A DNA stretch of 64,000 nt from Nicotiana tabacum. Lineage: Eukaryota; Streptophyta; Magnoliopsida; Solanales; Solanaceae. Each line of letters starts with the position of its first letter. Position 1 is the first letter of the stretch. Made by a program: the position numbers and the translations under genes. The stretch spans positions 135,980,060-136,044,059 of the forward strand of contig NC_134085.1 in assembly GCF_000715075.1 (NCBI RefSeq). Direction: 5' to 3'. Shown one piece after another: positions 21,052 to 31,405 of this stretch. The notes below the pieces were generated by a model. The model ran no database searches and was not told the origin of the DNA. It was given only the letters and a program-made list of their open reading frames with translations.

Positions 21052-22023
21052 CTGTTTGATTTCAAAAAGTCTGAATCCAAGTTGAGTTTGAGTCTGAATA
21101 AATTTGAAGATTCAGAGGTATTTTTCTATTTCTTTTGTGTATTCTACGTGTATTTTTGTTTGTTTCAATAACCTGTTAATTTTTCATATTTTTGTTTGAT
21201 TAATTCTGTCATTTTTGTCTCATACCCGTATGTTTGATCAAATAAATGAATTGTTTCTGTTGGTTATGTTTGTTCACAATGTGTGTAATCGACTCGATTA
21301 AATTCGTCGATTAGTTACATTATGAATTCCCGTTTGTGATAATACTGATGGAAATAATCTGTTTCTATAGACTGTTTGTTGACAATTGTGTAGATAATCA
21401 GCTTAAGTTAATACTCGTCAGTTAAATCACCCTTGTTTGTAAATCAATAAGTCTGTCAGAATAATTGTTGTATGTATATTGTTTCCTGAACATTAAGTTT
21501 CAGGGCATTGTCAGTATATTGACAATGCTCCTGTTTGTTTGATCTTAGTTCAAAAGCTGAAGTTCAGTTTGAATTATTGTTGAAATTCAGTATAATGTTG
21601 TTGAGATGTTAGGTAAATTCAATTTCACAATTGTTGGATAGATACAACTATGTTAGGAACTTAAGAGAATTGGTATTAGCTGTTTTAAATCAGGTTGATA
21701 ATTAGGTTTGAACAGATTTTTAAGTCTGTTTCATAATAGATTCTAATCTTGTATTAATGGGCAGTAGAAAATAGTAGGTCAGGGGCATTTCTGGGAATGA
21801 AATAGTAAAAACAGTGTGTTAGTGCTAGTGTATTATAATGGAATGTTAGTGGCTATAGTTTAAGATAATAATGGGGAACAAGGGATAATGGGGCTGCTGA
21901 AAATCAGGATAAGATCACTTAATAGGATTTAAAGTATTCAAAAAAGCAGTTTTTAATGGAACTTTCTGATTTTTTAAAAAGAGAAAAGGGTCCAAGCAGC
22001 ACTAAAAGAAAGGAGCAGACCTG

Positions 22024-22031
22024 TATAAATA
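22024..22031 (+). promoter_or_regulatory. TATA box of Ogre A 5' LTR
   Basis: TATAAATA within CCTGTATAAATACAGG, flanked by inverted CCTGTA/TACAGG, followed by a GA-rich leader (22050-22390) as expected for the R/U5 start. Confidence 0.65.
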
Positions 22032-24319
22032 CAGGATCTAATTAGGGGAAAAGGGGAGAGTTTTGAGAGAGAGTTTTTTTCAGAGAGTTTTTAAGAAATC
22101 AGATATTAAGACTGAAGGTCAGATTTTGAACAGAGATTTGGAAAGAGAGAAAAAAATGAGGAGATATTAGGAGAAAAATCTGATTTGAAGGACAGATTTT
22201 AGGACTGAAGATCAGTTTTCAGAGAGAGTTTTTAAAGAGAGGGAGAGAGATTTTAAGAGTCTGATTTTAAGGCATTAGATATATACACAGAAATATATAT
22301 ACATAGAGAGAAATCTGGATAGAAGAAGAGAAGAAAACAGAAACAGAAAAATCAGAAATAGGAACCCGAAAGAGGAAGAAACTGAAATCTGAAAAAATGT
22401 TATTCTTCTAGAATCTGTCCGTTGTTTGTTTTGTGGATATTGTTCAATTTGAATCTAAAATCTTTCTCTCAAGTTTCTGTCACTGTTCATCTGGGTTAAC
22501 GGGTCTTGTTCAGACTTGCTGTATACTGCTATTCTGCTGAATTTGTTACTGCTGCTACTGCTGAAATTTTAACTCCTTCTTCCTTCATTGCCAGGTACAT
22601 ATCTTTTAAAACCTATGTTGTGAAGGGTTTCAACATGACAATAAATAAATTTTGAATTGTAATACTATCTTCTATTCATTTGAGCTCTTTAGTTAAAAAT
22701 TCAGCTTTGTTTCATGATTAAATAAGTAGTATATGTTGACGGGATGACTGTAAGTTAAATGTCATTTCTTGAAGTTTGTATTAGTGTTGTAATAAGGTTA
22801 ATTTTCTAAATTTTCATTAAGGGAAGATATAATTAAGTTGTCAAGGTAGGGAATATGGCTGAATGTTGGCCATTATTTAAATTTTTTTTTTTTGGTGTTG
22901 TTAGCTAAGTAAAGAGTAATGTAGAAATATCAAGAAAACTACACTAGTAACATCTATTGTTAAATAAGGTAAAAATGGTGTTGGTGTTGTTTTCATGTAT
23001 AAGATAACAGATGTATGTATAACCATTAGTGAAAAGTGATTTGATATAACTCGTTACGATGTTAGAATGTTATGAATGTTTCCGACATACAGTTAGGTTG
23101 CATGTAAGACAATTTTATTGAATCAGGTTTGTATATTAATTCCTTTCTTATCAACTGGATGCCTATCTACCATCGTAAGCAAATTAACCGAACGATTACA
23201 ATTTTGGATTAAAAACAAGTATATGAGAATAAGATGGGATGTATAAGCGCGAGTTGCAACATTCTATATCAATGATACGTAGAAATATAGTTTGCATTAA
23301 ATAATAAAAATTCTTCAAAAAATATCTCTCCCCTTTATAAATCATTTTTTTAGTTTCATATGCAATTCATTCTTTGGAATATATATATGTTGTATTTGCT
23401 AAAAATAGTATTAATCATATTTTTATTCTTTTCTTTGAATTTGAATAGTCTGGATGAATATAATTTATACGCAGAAATTATAATCGACGGGCAACATTTA
23501 ATAAATTATGATTTTTTTTTAAAAAAAAAATTTAAAGACATCCCTTAAATGTGAATTTCTCAGGATTTTCATATAAAATGTGTAGATATAATAAACAATC
23601 AGAAAACCCAATATACCGTTAAGAATATTTGGCGTAATTAGGGATGCGTTCGTGTAACCTGATTATATTTTTAAAAGCAATTCAAATTATGCGTTCGCGC
23701 AACTTCGAGTGAACATTTTTAATAAAAGGGATTTCTCCGAGGATATCAAAATAATTCATATAGCCCGAGATGTGCAATTCATTGTTTAAATACAATGGTG
23801 ATGATGTTCTTGATTTTATTTTAAATTTTGAACATATGAGTTTTAACAAAAACTATAATATGGTCAATTTTATTGTGTACACGTATGCGTGACACGATCC
23901 CCTGTAATTATAAAAGGTATATAATACGAATATACGTACGCGTAATTCGTTTATATAATTGTAAACAATAAATAAAAGCGGAAGTAAAATCATGCAATAA
24001 AAACGTATTTAGTAAAATCAAGATAATTAAGCCAATAATAAAAACAGTTGAGCGACCGTGCTAGAACCACGGAATTCGGAAATGCCTAACACCTTCTTCC
24101 GGATTAACAGAATTCCTTACTCAGGATTTCTGGTTAGCAGAATAACAAACAGAGTCATATTCTCCTCGATTCAGGGATTAAAACCGGTGACTTGGGACGC
24201 CTTAAAATTCCCAGGTGACGACTCTGAAACAAAACAAATAAATCCCGTTTCTACTGTCCTTAAATTGGAGAAAACTCCCTACGCGCCCCGCGGGCGCGGA
24301 AAAAGAGGTGTGACAGCTC

Positions 24320-24337
24320 TGGCGACTCTGCTGGGGA
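24320..24337 (+). other. Ogre A primer-binding site
   Basis: TGGCGACTCTGCTGGGGA lies four bases after the LTR end. Ogre elements are known to prime from tRNA-Arg with a PBS of this form. The same sequence follows the Ogre C LTR at 61369-61386. Confidence 0.85.
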
Positions 24338-25080
24338 ACGAACCCAGAACCACTGGTTCAGGGTTTAAGAATTCAAGCTTAAAATAACTGTTATAATTTG
24401 CTTTATTTATTATCTGATTTTTACATGATATATGCTCAATATGCTAAATGAAATTTTTACTGCTTTAATATTATTTGAATTATGCATATACAACTGTTAC
24501 GAAACCCTCTTCTTTCTGAGTCTTCTGAATTTATGGTGCACACGTGTGCGTGGCCCACCTTTCTGTTAACGTCATACCAAATAAGACGAAGTTGGGACAA
24601 GTAACTAGGCCGGGTAGACTTTCATGCTCCCGGTACGTTGCCCCCGCTTCGGCTCAAACTGTCCGTTTGGGTAAGCCAGGTTTAGAACAATCAACCTCAG
24701 GTTTTTCACCTAGAATAACTCAGCCATGTACCGGATCCCTAGTAGGAACGTTTATTTGCATCATGTACATTTGGCCTTGGAGACTCAACACAGGGGTTGG
24801 GTCTATTTAGGACAGGTGAACCCGAAACAAAAAGACCATCCTGATGCATCCTACTTGCTACCTGAGCATTCATTTGCCTCGAACATGCTTGTTGACCAGC
24901 TTAAATGAAATCATGGTAAGAACCAGGAATAAAATGGGTTGTTTTAAAAATTTCCAAAAAAAAAAAATAGTTTTAAATCTTAAAATAAAGGTATTTAATA
25001 AATAAAAAATTCAAAATGATTTTTTAGTGTATATTTTTAAAATGAGTCTTGACTTTATTAAATTAAATTTCAGATACAAA
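24338..25080 (+). other. Ogre A untranslated leader
   Basis: About 60% of this region (24500-24900) is well conserved with the Ogre C leader (61540-61960), including GACGAAGTTGGGACA and GCTCCCGGTACGTTGCCCCC. Overlapping short frames (24544-24810 here, 61586-61828 in Ogre C) encode similar peptides. This may only reflect nucleotide conservation, for example a packaging or dimerisation region. Confidence 0.6.
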
Positions 25081-25259
25081 ATGAGCATCACACAAAACCC
25101 TCCATCCACGAATATAGAAGAGTTTCTATTTCCGCTTCAAATGTGGTGGTAAGTCTTGACTTTATTAAATTAAATTTCAGATACAAAATGAGCACCACAC
25201 AAAACCCTCCATCCACGAATACAGAAGAGTTTCTATTTCCGCTTCAAATGTGGTGGTAT
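25046..25259 (+). repeat. 107-bp tandem duplication at the start of ORF1
   Basis: The segment beginning GTCTTGACTTTATTAAATT at 25046 repeats from 25153 with few differences (ATCACA versus ACCACA, ATATAG versus ATACAG). The upstream copy has its own ATG (25081), whose frame stops after 23 codons at 25150 (TGG TGG TAA). The downstream copy gives the full ORF1 start at 25188. Confidence 0.9.
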
Positions 25260-27260
25260 GAATTAGGCGAAGATGGTCAAAAATGGGTCGTCAAGCATTT
25301 GGGAAATCTCACGGATATTATGAAAGTTAAACCCCGTGATGATCTGATTGCGGCGTTAGTAACTTTTTGGGACCCTGTTCACAATGTCTTTCGTTTCTCT
25401 GACTTTGAGCTTACTCCTACATTAGAGGAGATAGCTGGATATGCTGGTTTTGACGGAAGTTTAAGAAATCAAAGCCTGATATTCACAAAGGCTCCCTCGA
25501 TACATCGATTCTTCGGTCTTCTGAACATCAGCAGTCAAATCAGGAAAAGCAATGTCATCAATGGATGTTGTCCCTTCAACTTTTTGTATTCAAGGTTCGG
25601 AAAGTCAGATGGGTTCGAAATTCATGAGAAAGGCCTTACTAACAAGCAAAACAAAGACACTTGGCAGATTCACCATCGCTTTGCCTTCATGATGGCTTTT
25701 CTAGGAATCATGGTCTTCCCAAACAAAGAGTGAACAATTGATATTCGCACCGCGAAAGTTGTGCAAATCCTCACCACCAAAGAAAATCACACCCTTGTCC
25801 CCATCATTCTCTTAGACATTTATCGGGCTTTGACTTTATGTAAATCAGGAGCAAAAGTCTTCGAAGGATGCAAAATTTTGTTGCAAATGTGGGTGATTGA
25901 ACATCTCCAACAACAGCCCAAGATCATACAGTATGGGCCAAACAATGATAATTGCATCGAGAGTTATGAGGAAAGAATAAAAAATTATCAGGCTCCAAAA
26001 GGGATAGAAGCATGGGTATCTTATCTAAGGGCTTTAACGGCAAATCAAATTGAATGGACTTTGGGATGGCTCCCGATGAGGGAAGTGATACACATGTCAA
26101 CCTCAAATAGTTATCTGCTACTATTGGGATTGAGAAGCATCCAGCCGTATGCGCCACTAAGAGTCCTAAGACAACTAGGGAGATATCAAGTAGTTCCTGA
26201 TGATGAAGATTTGAGTACGCAAGTAATCGAATTACACCCAGAAGCCACTATTCCTGAGGCTCTACTTCAGCAGATGTGGAATGGATGTCGATACTTGAAA
26301 AGTGATACTCAAGTCCCAGACACTACAAAGGGTGAGATAAATCCTGGATATGTAAGGTGGTTTGAAAAACGGTCTCGCGTGGATGATGTGCCAGAACCTG
26401 AGCTAAGAAGGCCAACAAAAAGACCCCATATTCAAAACTTTAATGATAAAATCCAAGAGCGGTTAATCTGGGGAGAAAAGGAAAAAGGGTACAAAGCAAC
26501 TATCCATGCCCTAAAAGAAAATCTGAGGAGCCTCAGTCTGGAGAAAGATTTGCAAGCACAAGAAGCCGAGGGCGAGAAGAAGAGTCTAGCTTGTGAGAAT
26601 GAAAATCTTCATGTTCGATTCCAAAAAATGAAAAGAGTTTCTGAAACACCAAAAAGGAGTTGGAAGGATCAAAAAACCATCGCCAATCTTTTTGAAAGAA
26701 TGCAAGATTATGATTCCATTCTTGCGGAAAACGAAAGGGCGTTGAGCAAAGCAAAAGAAAGAATCCAACAATTAAACGAAGAAGCCAGATCTAATAAGGA
26801 ACGCCAAGATAGGCAATCCGAAAAAGACAGGGCACAATTCAAGAAGGAAAAAGACCATTGGATACAATCAGAAGACCAGCTTCGTGCACAACTAGAAGAG
26901 GCAAGAAGATGCAACAGAGAACATCAACAAGCAGACATCGACAGGGAAAGAGCGCATGCAAGATTAGAGCAGGCCAGACTCCGAGCTCTATTAGAGTCAG
27001 CTCTAGATCGTGAAAACCGTGTCAGAGATATAGCCACCACTCGCCAGCAGCAATTGCAGAACCAAGACCAACGTCTCCAAGATTTCAGGGCACAAATCCA
27101 CGACCTGGCGGTCTACACCTCTCAAAGTTACGTAAACTGCCAAGGAATGGATTATGAAAGGTTTACAAAGCATGCACCCACTTTTGCCCGTCATCTAGCA
27201 TCGGAGTTGGAAAGGATGTATCGTACGCTGGGAGGTCATCCAGGTCAAGCCCCACATTGA
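25188..27260 (+). pseudogene. Ogre A ORF1, one internal nonsense codon
   Basis: A 691-codon frame is interrupted only by TGA at 25731-25733, after F-P-N-K-E. The frame on both sides is the same, so a single base change accounts for it. The N-terminal half resembles a plant mobile-domain-like protein (FWDPVHNVFRFSDFELTPTL, EEIAGYAGF), and a GRYQVVPDDEDLS block follows. The C-terminal third (about 26460-27120) is a long K/E/Q/R coiled coil. ORF1 is diagnostic of Ogre elements and its role is unknown. The start ATG is at 25188; the upstream copy ATG at 25081 gives only a short peptide. Confidence 0.85.
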
Positions 27261-27772
27261 GCAAATAATCTAATAATTTACAACACAAGTGGAAAGTGGG
27301 GCACGTTGTGAGATATTAAGAATTGTATCTTTTATTTTGATTTAAGTGTGTGTGTTTCAAGCCATTTTCTTACAAAGTTTTCAAATGTAATGTCTGTTCA
27401 TCTTTGTATAATGAATAAAAGTGTTTGCCTCATGTCCGAACTACGCAAGGTCTGATTCATATGGGGGCATGATATGTAGGCAATCTTTATAAGATTTGAC
27501 CACCACAATAAGGAATATAATAAATAAAATAAAAGTGAGTAACAATAAAAATTTCAAGAAAGCTGGGACGACACAAGCGGCCGAGCAAATGCATAATAGA
27601 AAGGGGATATTTGTCTAGGAGCATTGCATCTCAACGTGTAATTATATATGTGTTAAACTCTCAAGACTAACAAGTTTGTTCATTTCCAGAATTCAAGCAG
27701 TTAGTTTCTCTAAAGAGTATACTGGCATATTATCATTATCACACGAGATCAAAAGGACCAATACCCGAAAGT
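27261..27772 (+). other. Ogre A gap between ORF1 and gag
   Basis: Non-coding; holds pseudoknot-motif copy 1 (27437-27501) and an A/T-rich stretch. No conventional signal is recognised. Confidence 0.6.
27437..27501 (+). other. Ogre RNA pseudoknot motif, copy 1
   Basis: Segments: CTACG (27441-27445) with TGTAG (27475-27479); inner TCAT (27457-27460) with ATGA (27469-27472); GGTC (27449-27452) with GACC (27498-27501). It lies 3' of ORF1. Confidence 0.65.
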
Positions 27773-30700
27773 ATGTCTATCCCAGATGTTGACACAGGTA
27801 TTGAGCTAGAGGAGATGGATGTAGGGAAAATGAAAGAAGAGATGTTTAAACTCAAGCAACAAATGGCTGAGATGTACCAGGCTTGGTCTACAGGACAATT
27901 ACCCCCATCTTACCCAACTAACCCTGTTCCATCAATGACCCAAACTCAGGATAATATTATTACTGAATTATCCCCAAATTTCCCCATTTACCAACATTAC
28001 CGAGGAACCACCTCTCAGACACCACAGTCTCCACCCCCGAAACCAGTTCCATACTTTCCCCCACCTATGACTCCTATTTTCGTAGCACCTCCCCCGGCTA
28101 CACTCCACAAATCTCCTAGTGAGCCTACATTCCAGGCCCGGGACGACCCATATTACCCCCCGGAGCCCACCCTCAAAGCCTCTGAAATCCATTCAACTAC
28201 TCCTCGTTTTGATCTCCCAACCGAAATTGACAAGCCAGCCAAAAATGCTGAACAAGAAGAGATGTTCAGAAAGGTCAAAAGCCTAGAACAATAGTTCCGA
28301 GACATGCGAGGGTTAGGAGGACAGGTCATTGTGGCCTACAAAGATCTATGCTTATTCCCAAATGTACAATTACCAGTTGGCTTCAAGATGCCCAAATTTG
28401 ACCTATACAATGGGCACGACAACCCATTAGCCCACTTAAGGGGTTTCTGTAGCAAGATGCGAGGAGCTGGGGGAAAGGATGAGTTGTTGATGGCTTACTT
28501 CAGCCAAAGTTTAAGCGGATCAGCTTTGGAGTGGTATACACGCCAGGACCATGGGAGATGATACACCTGGGATGACCTGGCACAGGCATTCACATACCAT
28601 TTCCAATACAATCTGGAAATCATCCCAGATCGATTATCTTTGACAAAGTTTGAGAAGAAACACAATGAAAGTTTCAGAGAATATGGCTTTCGGTGGAGAG
28701 AACAGGCAGCAAGAGTAGATCCTCCTATGAAGGAGAGTGAAATGGTAGACTACTTCCTCCAAGCCTTGGAACCAACTTACTATGCCCATTTGGTTTCAGC
28801 GGTTGGGAAATCATTCAACGAAGTAGTAAAGATGGGAGGTATGGTGGAAGAAGGCCTCAAGACAAATAAAATCATGAGCTATTCAGCGATTAAGGCGACT
28901 ACTCAAGCTATTCAAGGCGGGGTAGGAGGAATCGGAAGAAAGAAGAGGGAGGAAGCAGCAGTAGTTGATTCAGGAATTTGGTCAGGACCCATAGGTTCAC
29001 CGCTTTACTATAATCAACAACGACCTCGCCAATCAACTTACCACCACGATTCATCCCAACACTACTATCACCCTTCAGAACCTCATTTTTCCATCAACCA
29101 TACACAAGCATAAAATCATCCACCGGCACACGCTAACTGGCATACTCCTGCTATACCAGGTACTTACCCACGAGCCTATCCCGGACCAAGTTTCAGGCCG
29201 AGGCCAGCATTCAGGGGAGAAAGGGAACAGAAAAAGAAAACCTACACTCCATTGGGAGAGTCTTACACTAGTCTGTTCCACAGGCTGAGACAGCTGGACA
29301 TGCTAAGACCAATACAATCCAAGCTACCCAATCCTCCTCCAAAGAATCTGGATTACACCATTAGCTGTGAGTATTGCTCCGGTACACCAGGCCATGATAC
29401 GGAAAAATGCTGGCATTTGAAAAATGCAATACAAGAGCTGATTGATACTAATAAAATCGAGGTTCAAACCCCCAAAGCTCCCAATATCAATAGAAATCCA
29501 ATGACAGCCCATCAAGAAGCCAATATGATAGAAATCATACAAGCTGATGGAGAGACAAAGAAGCCGTCACAAACTGTCATGATGATCAAGTTTTATGAAG
29601 CCAAGCCAGATAAGCAGTTAACAGAGGAGAAGCCGGTACCTAAAGAGAGTAGAAATGGTGACGAACCATCTGTGGTAGACGAGAAGGGGTCTTCGAGCAA
29701 AGTTGCCGCAAAACGAGAAAGGCCGAAAGTGATAGTACCAGGGGTTGCCAACAAACCCATTGTATTCGTGGAAGGAGCCCGTACAGATCAGGTTATTATC
29801 ACACCTGTAACCCAGCTGCCAGTGATCAACAACAAAGCCATCCCATGTAACTATGAACGGGTGACTGTAATGTACAATGGAAAAGAAGTCAAGGAAGAAG
29901 TGTGTGAGGTGCAAGGCTTGACTCGTTCGGGAAGATGTTTTACGCCCGAAGAGTTAAGAAAAACTAAAAATAATCCAACACCAATAAAGAGAGCTGTGAC
30001 GGAAGAAGAGGCGGAAGAGTTTTTAAGAAAAATGAAACTCCATGACTATTCTGTTATAGATCAATTGAAGAAGACGCCCGCTCAAATTTCATTATTGTCA
30101 TTACTGATCCATTCAGAGGAGCACCGTCTGGCTTTGATGAAAATCCTGAATGAAGCTCATGTTCCTGAAAAAATCTCTGTAAATCATTTGGGAAGAATAG
30201 CCAACAGAATCTTTGAGGCAAACAGAATTACATTTTCTGATGATGAATTGCCTATGGAAGGTACTGAGCACAACAGAGCTCTTTACCTCACCGTGAAATG
30301 TGAAAACTCCGTAGTAACCCGGGTATTGGTTGACAACGGGTCAAGTGCAAACATCTGCCCTCTCTCCACTTTAAGCAAATTAAAAATTAAAGAGGAGAGG
30401 ATCCAGAAGAATAGTATCTGCGTACGGGGGTTTGACGGTGGAAGCAGAGATTCATTTGGCGACATAGTGTTGGAACTAACAATAGGGCCAGTTGAATTCA
30501 CAATGGAATTTCAAGTGTTGGACATAACTGTTTCTTACAACTTGTTGTTGGGTCGACCATGGATCCATGCTGCTAAAGCAGTCCCATCAACACTACATCA
30601 GGCTGTCAAGTTTGAATGGGATCATCAAGAAATAGTTGTGCATGGGGAAGAAAGTTTAAATGCTCGCAGCAGTGCCATTGTACCGGTCGAGGGAATAGAA

Positions 30701-31222
30701 AATGACCAGGGACCATGGGTATACCAAGTGTCCGATACAGTGTCGGTAGAGAAAATTCCAGAAGGGAAGTACCTTCCGAATCCAAAGATAACCTCTACTT
30801 TAGTCATGGTAGCTTATGAAATGTCCCGGCAAAGGTCTGGGTTCATCTTTGCAAGGAATTATACAACCAGTATCTCTCCCCGAGAACTGGGGAACATTTG
30901 GTTTGGGGTTCATACCCACTGTCAATGACGTGATAAAGGCCAGAAAGTTGAAACACAAGGCATGGGTTCTTCCAAAACCAGTCCCACGTCTGTCAAAGTC
31001 TTTTGTCAAGACCGGTGCTAAAAATCGCCCGATAACAACAATTCCTAAATCCCGGGTCAATCCTGACGAGGAATTAATTGAAAGATTCGAGAAATTGTTT
31101 AATGATGTGAATATGTTGGAAAGCAGAGAAGGGTGTAGCAACGTAGAAGTTCAATTCGTTGGGCCAAAAACAAAGCTTAATAATTGGAAAGCCACTCCTC
31201 TCCCCATTCGAAAGGAGTTTGG
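27773..31222 (+). pseudogene. Ogre A gag-protease, three nonsense codons and a frameshift
   Basis: One reading frame from ATG 27773, interrupted by TAG at 28292, TGA at 28559 and TAA at 29111, with the same frame continuing across each. Order: a Pro-rich N-terminus; a retrotransposon gag domain (FKMPKFDLYNGHDNPLAHLR, ALEWYTRQ); a CCHC zinc knuckle C-x2-C-x5-H-x4-C (29366-29410); a basic/acidic linker; an aspartic protease with VLVDNGSSAN (D at 30332) and ILLGRPW-type flap sequence (NLLLGRPWIH). Near 30826 the frame breaks. The continuation in another frame (30816-31222) begins with PGKGLG, a G-patch-like motif known from Tat/Ogre polyproteins, and runs to the intron. The protein would form capsid and process the polyprotein. 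The three nonsense codons are each a single change from a common codon. Confidence 0.85.
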
Positions 31223-31405
31223 GTAGTTTATTTTGATTTTCTTTCAGTTTGTTTGGGTTATTTCAGGGTTGTAATCCCAAAACTTATCTTACAGTTTGTT
31301 TGAAGTGTGCAAAACCTTGTTATCTTTCATCATCCAATAAAAAGCAGTTTCCTTTTTATTATCATTCCTGATAGTTTTCTTTTCTTTTTCTTCTTTCCTG
31401 TACAG
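31223..31405 (+). other. Predicted Ogre intron between pro and RT
   Basis: The donor is GG|GTAGTT at 31222/31223. The acceptor is TTTCCTGTACAG|TTCT at 31405/31406 after a strong pyrimidine tract (31378-31400). Length is 183 bp. The exon phases match: GG plus T makes a Gly codon and the frame runs on as S-F-Y-A-G-S-S-D-M into pol. Without splicing, TAG at 31224 stops translation one codon after K-E-F-G. An intron here is a described peculiarity of Ogre elements. Confidence 0.8.

Larger units (their letters stand above)
20583..24315 (+). repeat. Ogre A 5' LTR, lacking its first 943 bp
   Basis: Aligns with 39799-43531 (both 3733 bp). In the first 350 bp I count five substitutions by eye, and later stretches look closer still. 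The LTR end reads GGTGTGACA at 24315. The missing part corresponds to 38856-39798, so the junction with Tekay sequence at 20582/20583 is a deletion breakpoint, not an insertion edge. Confidence 0.92.

Noticed and set aside
25150..25180. Mini-intron GTAAGT..TTTCAG
   Set aside because: About 30 bases is below any plant intron; it is created by the 107-bp duplication boundary.
27437..27505. Hammerhead ribozyme in the recurring motif
   Set aside because: CTGAT occurs but the GAAA core and the required stems do not.
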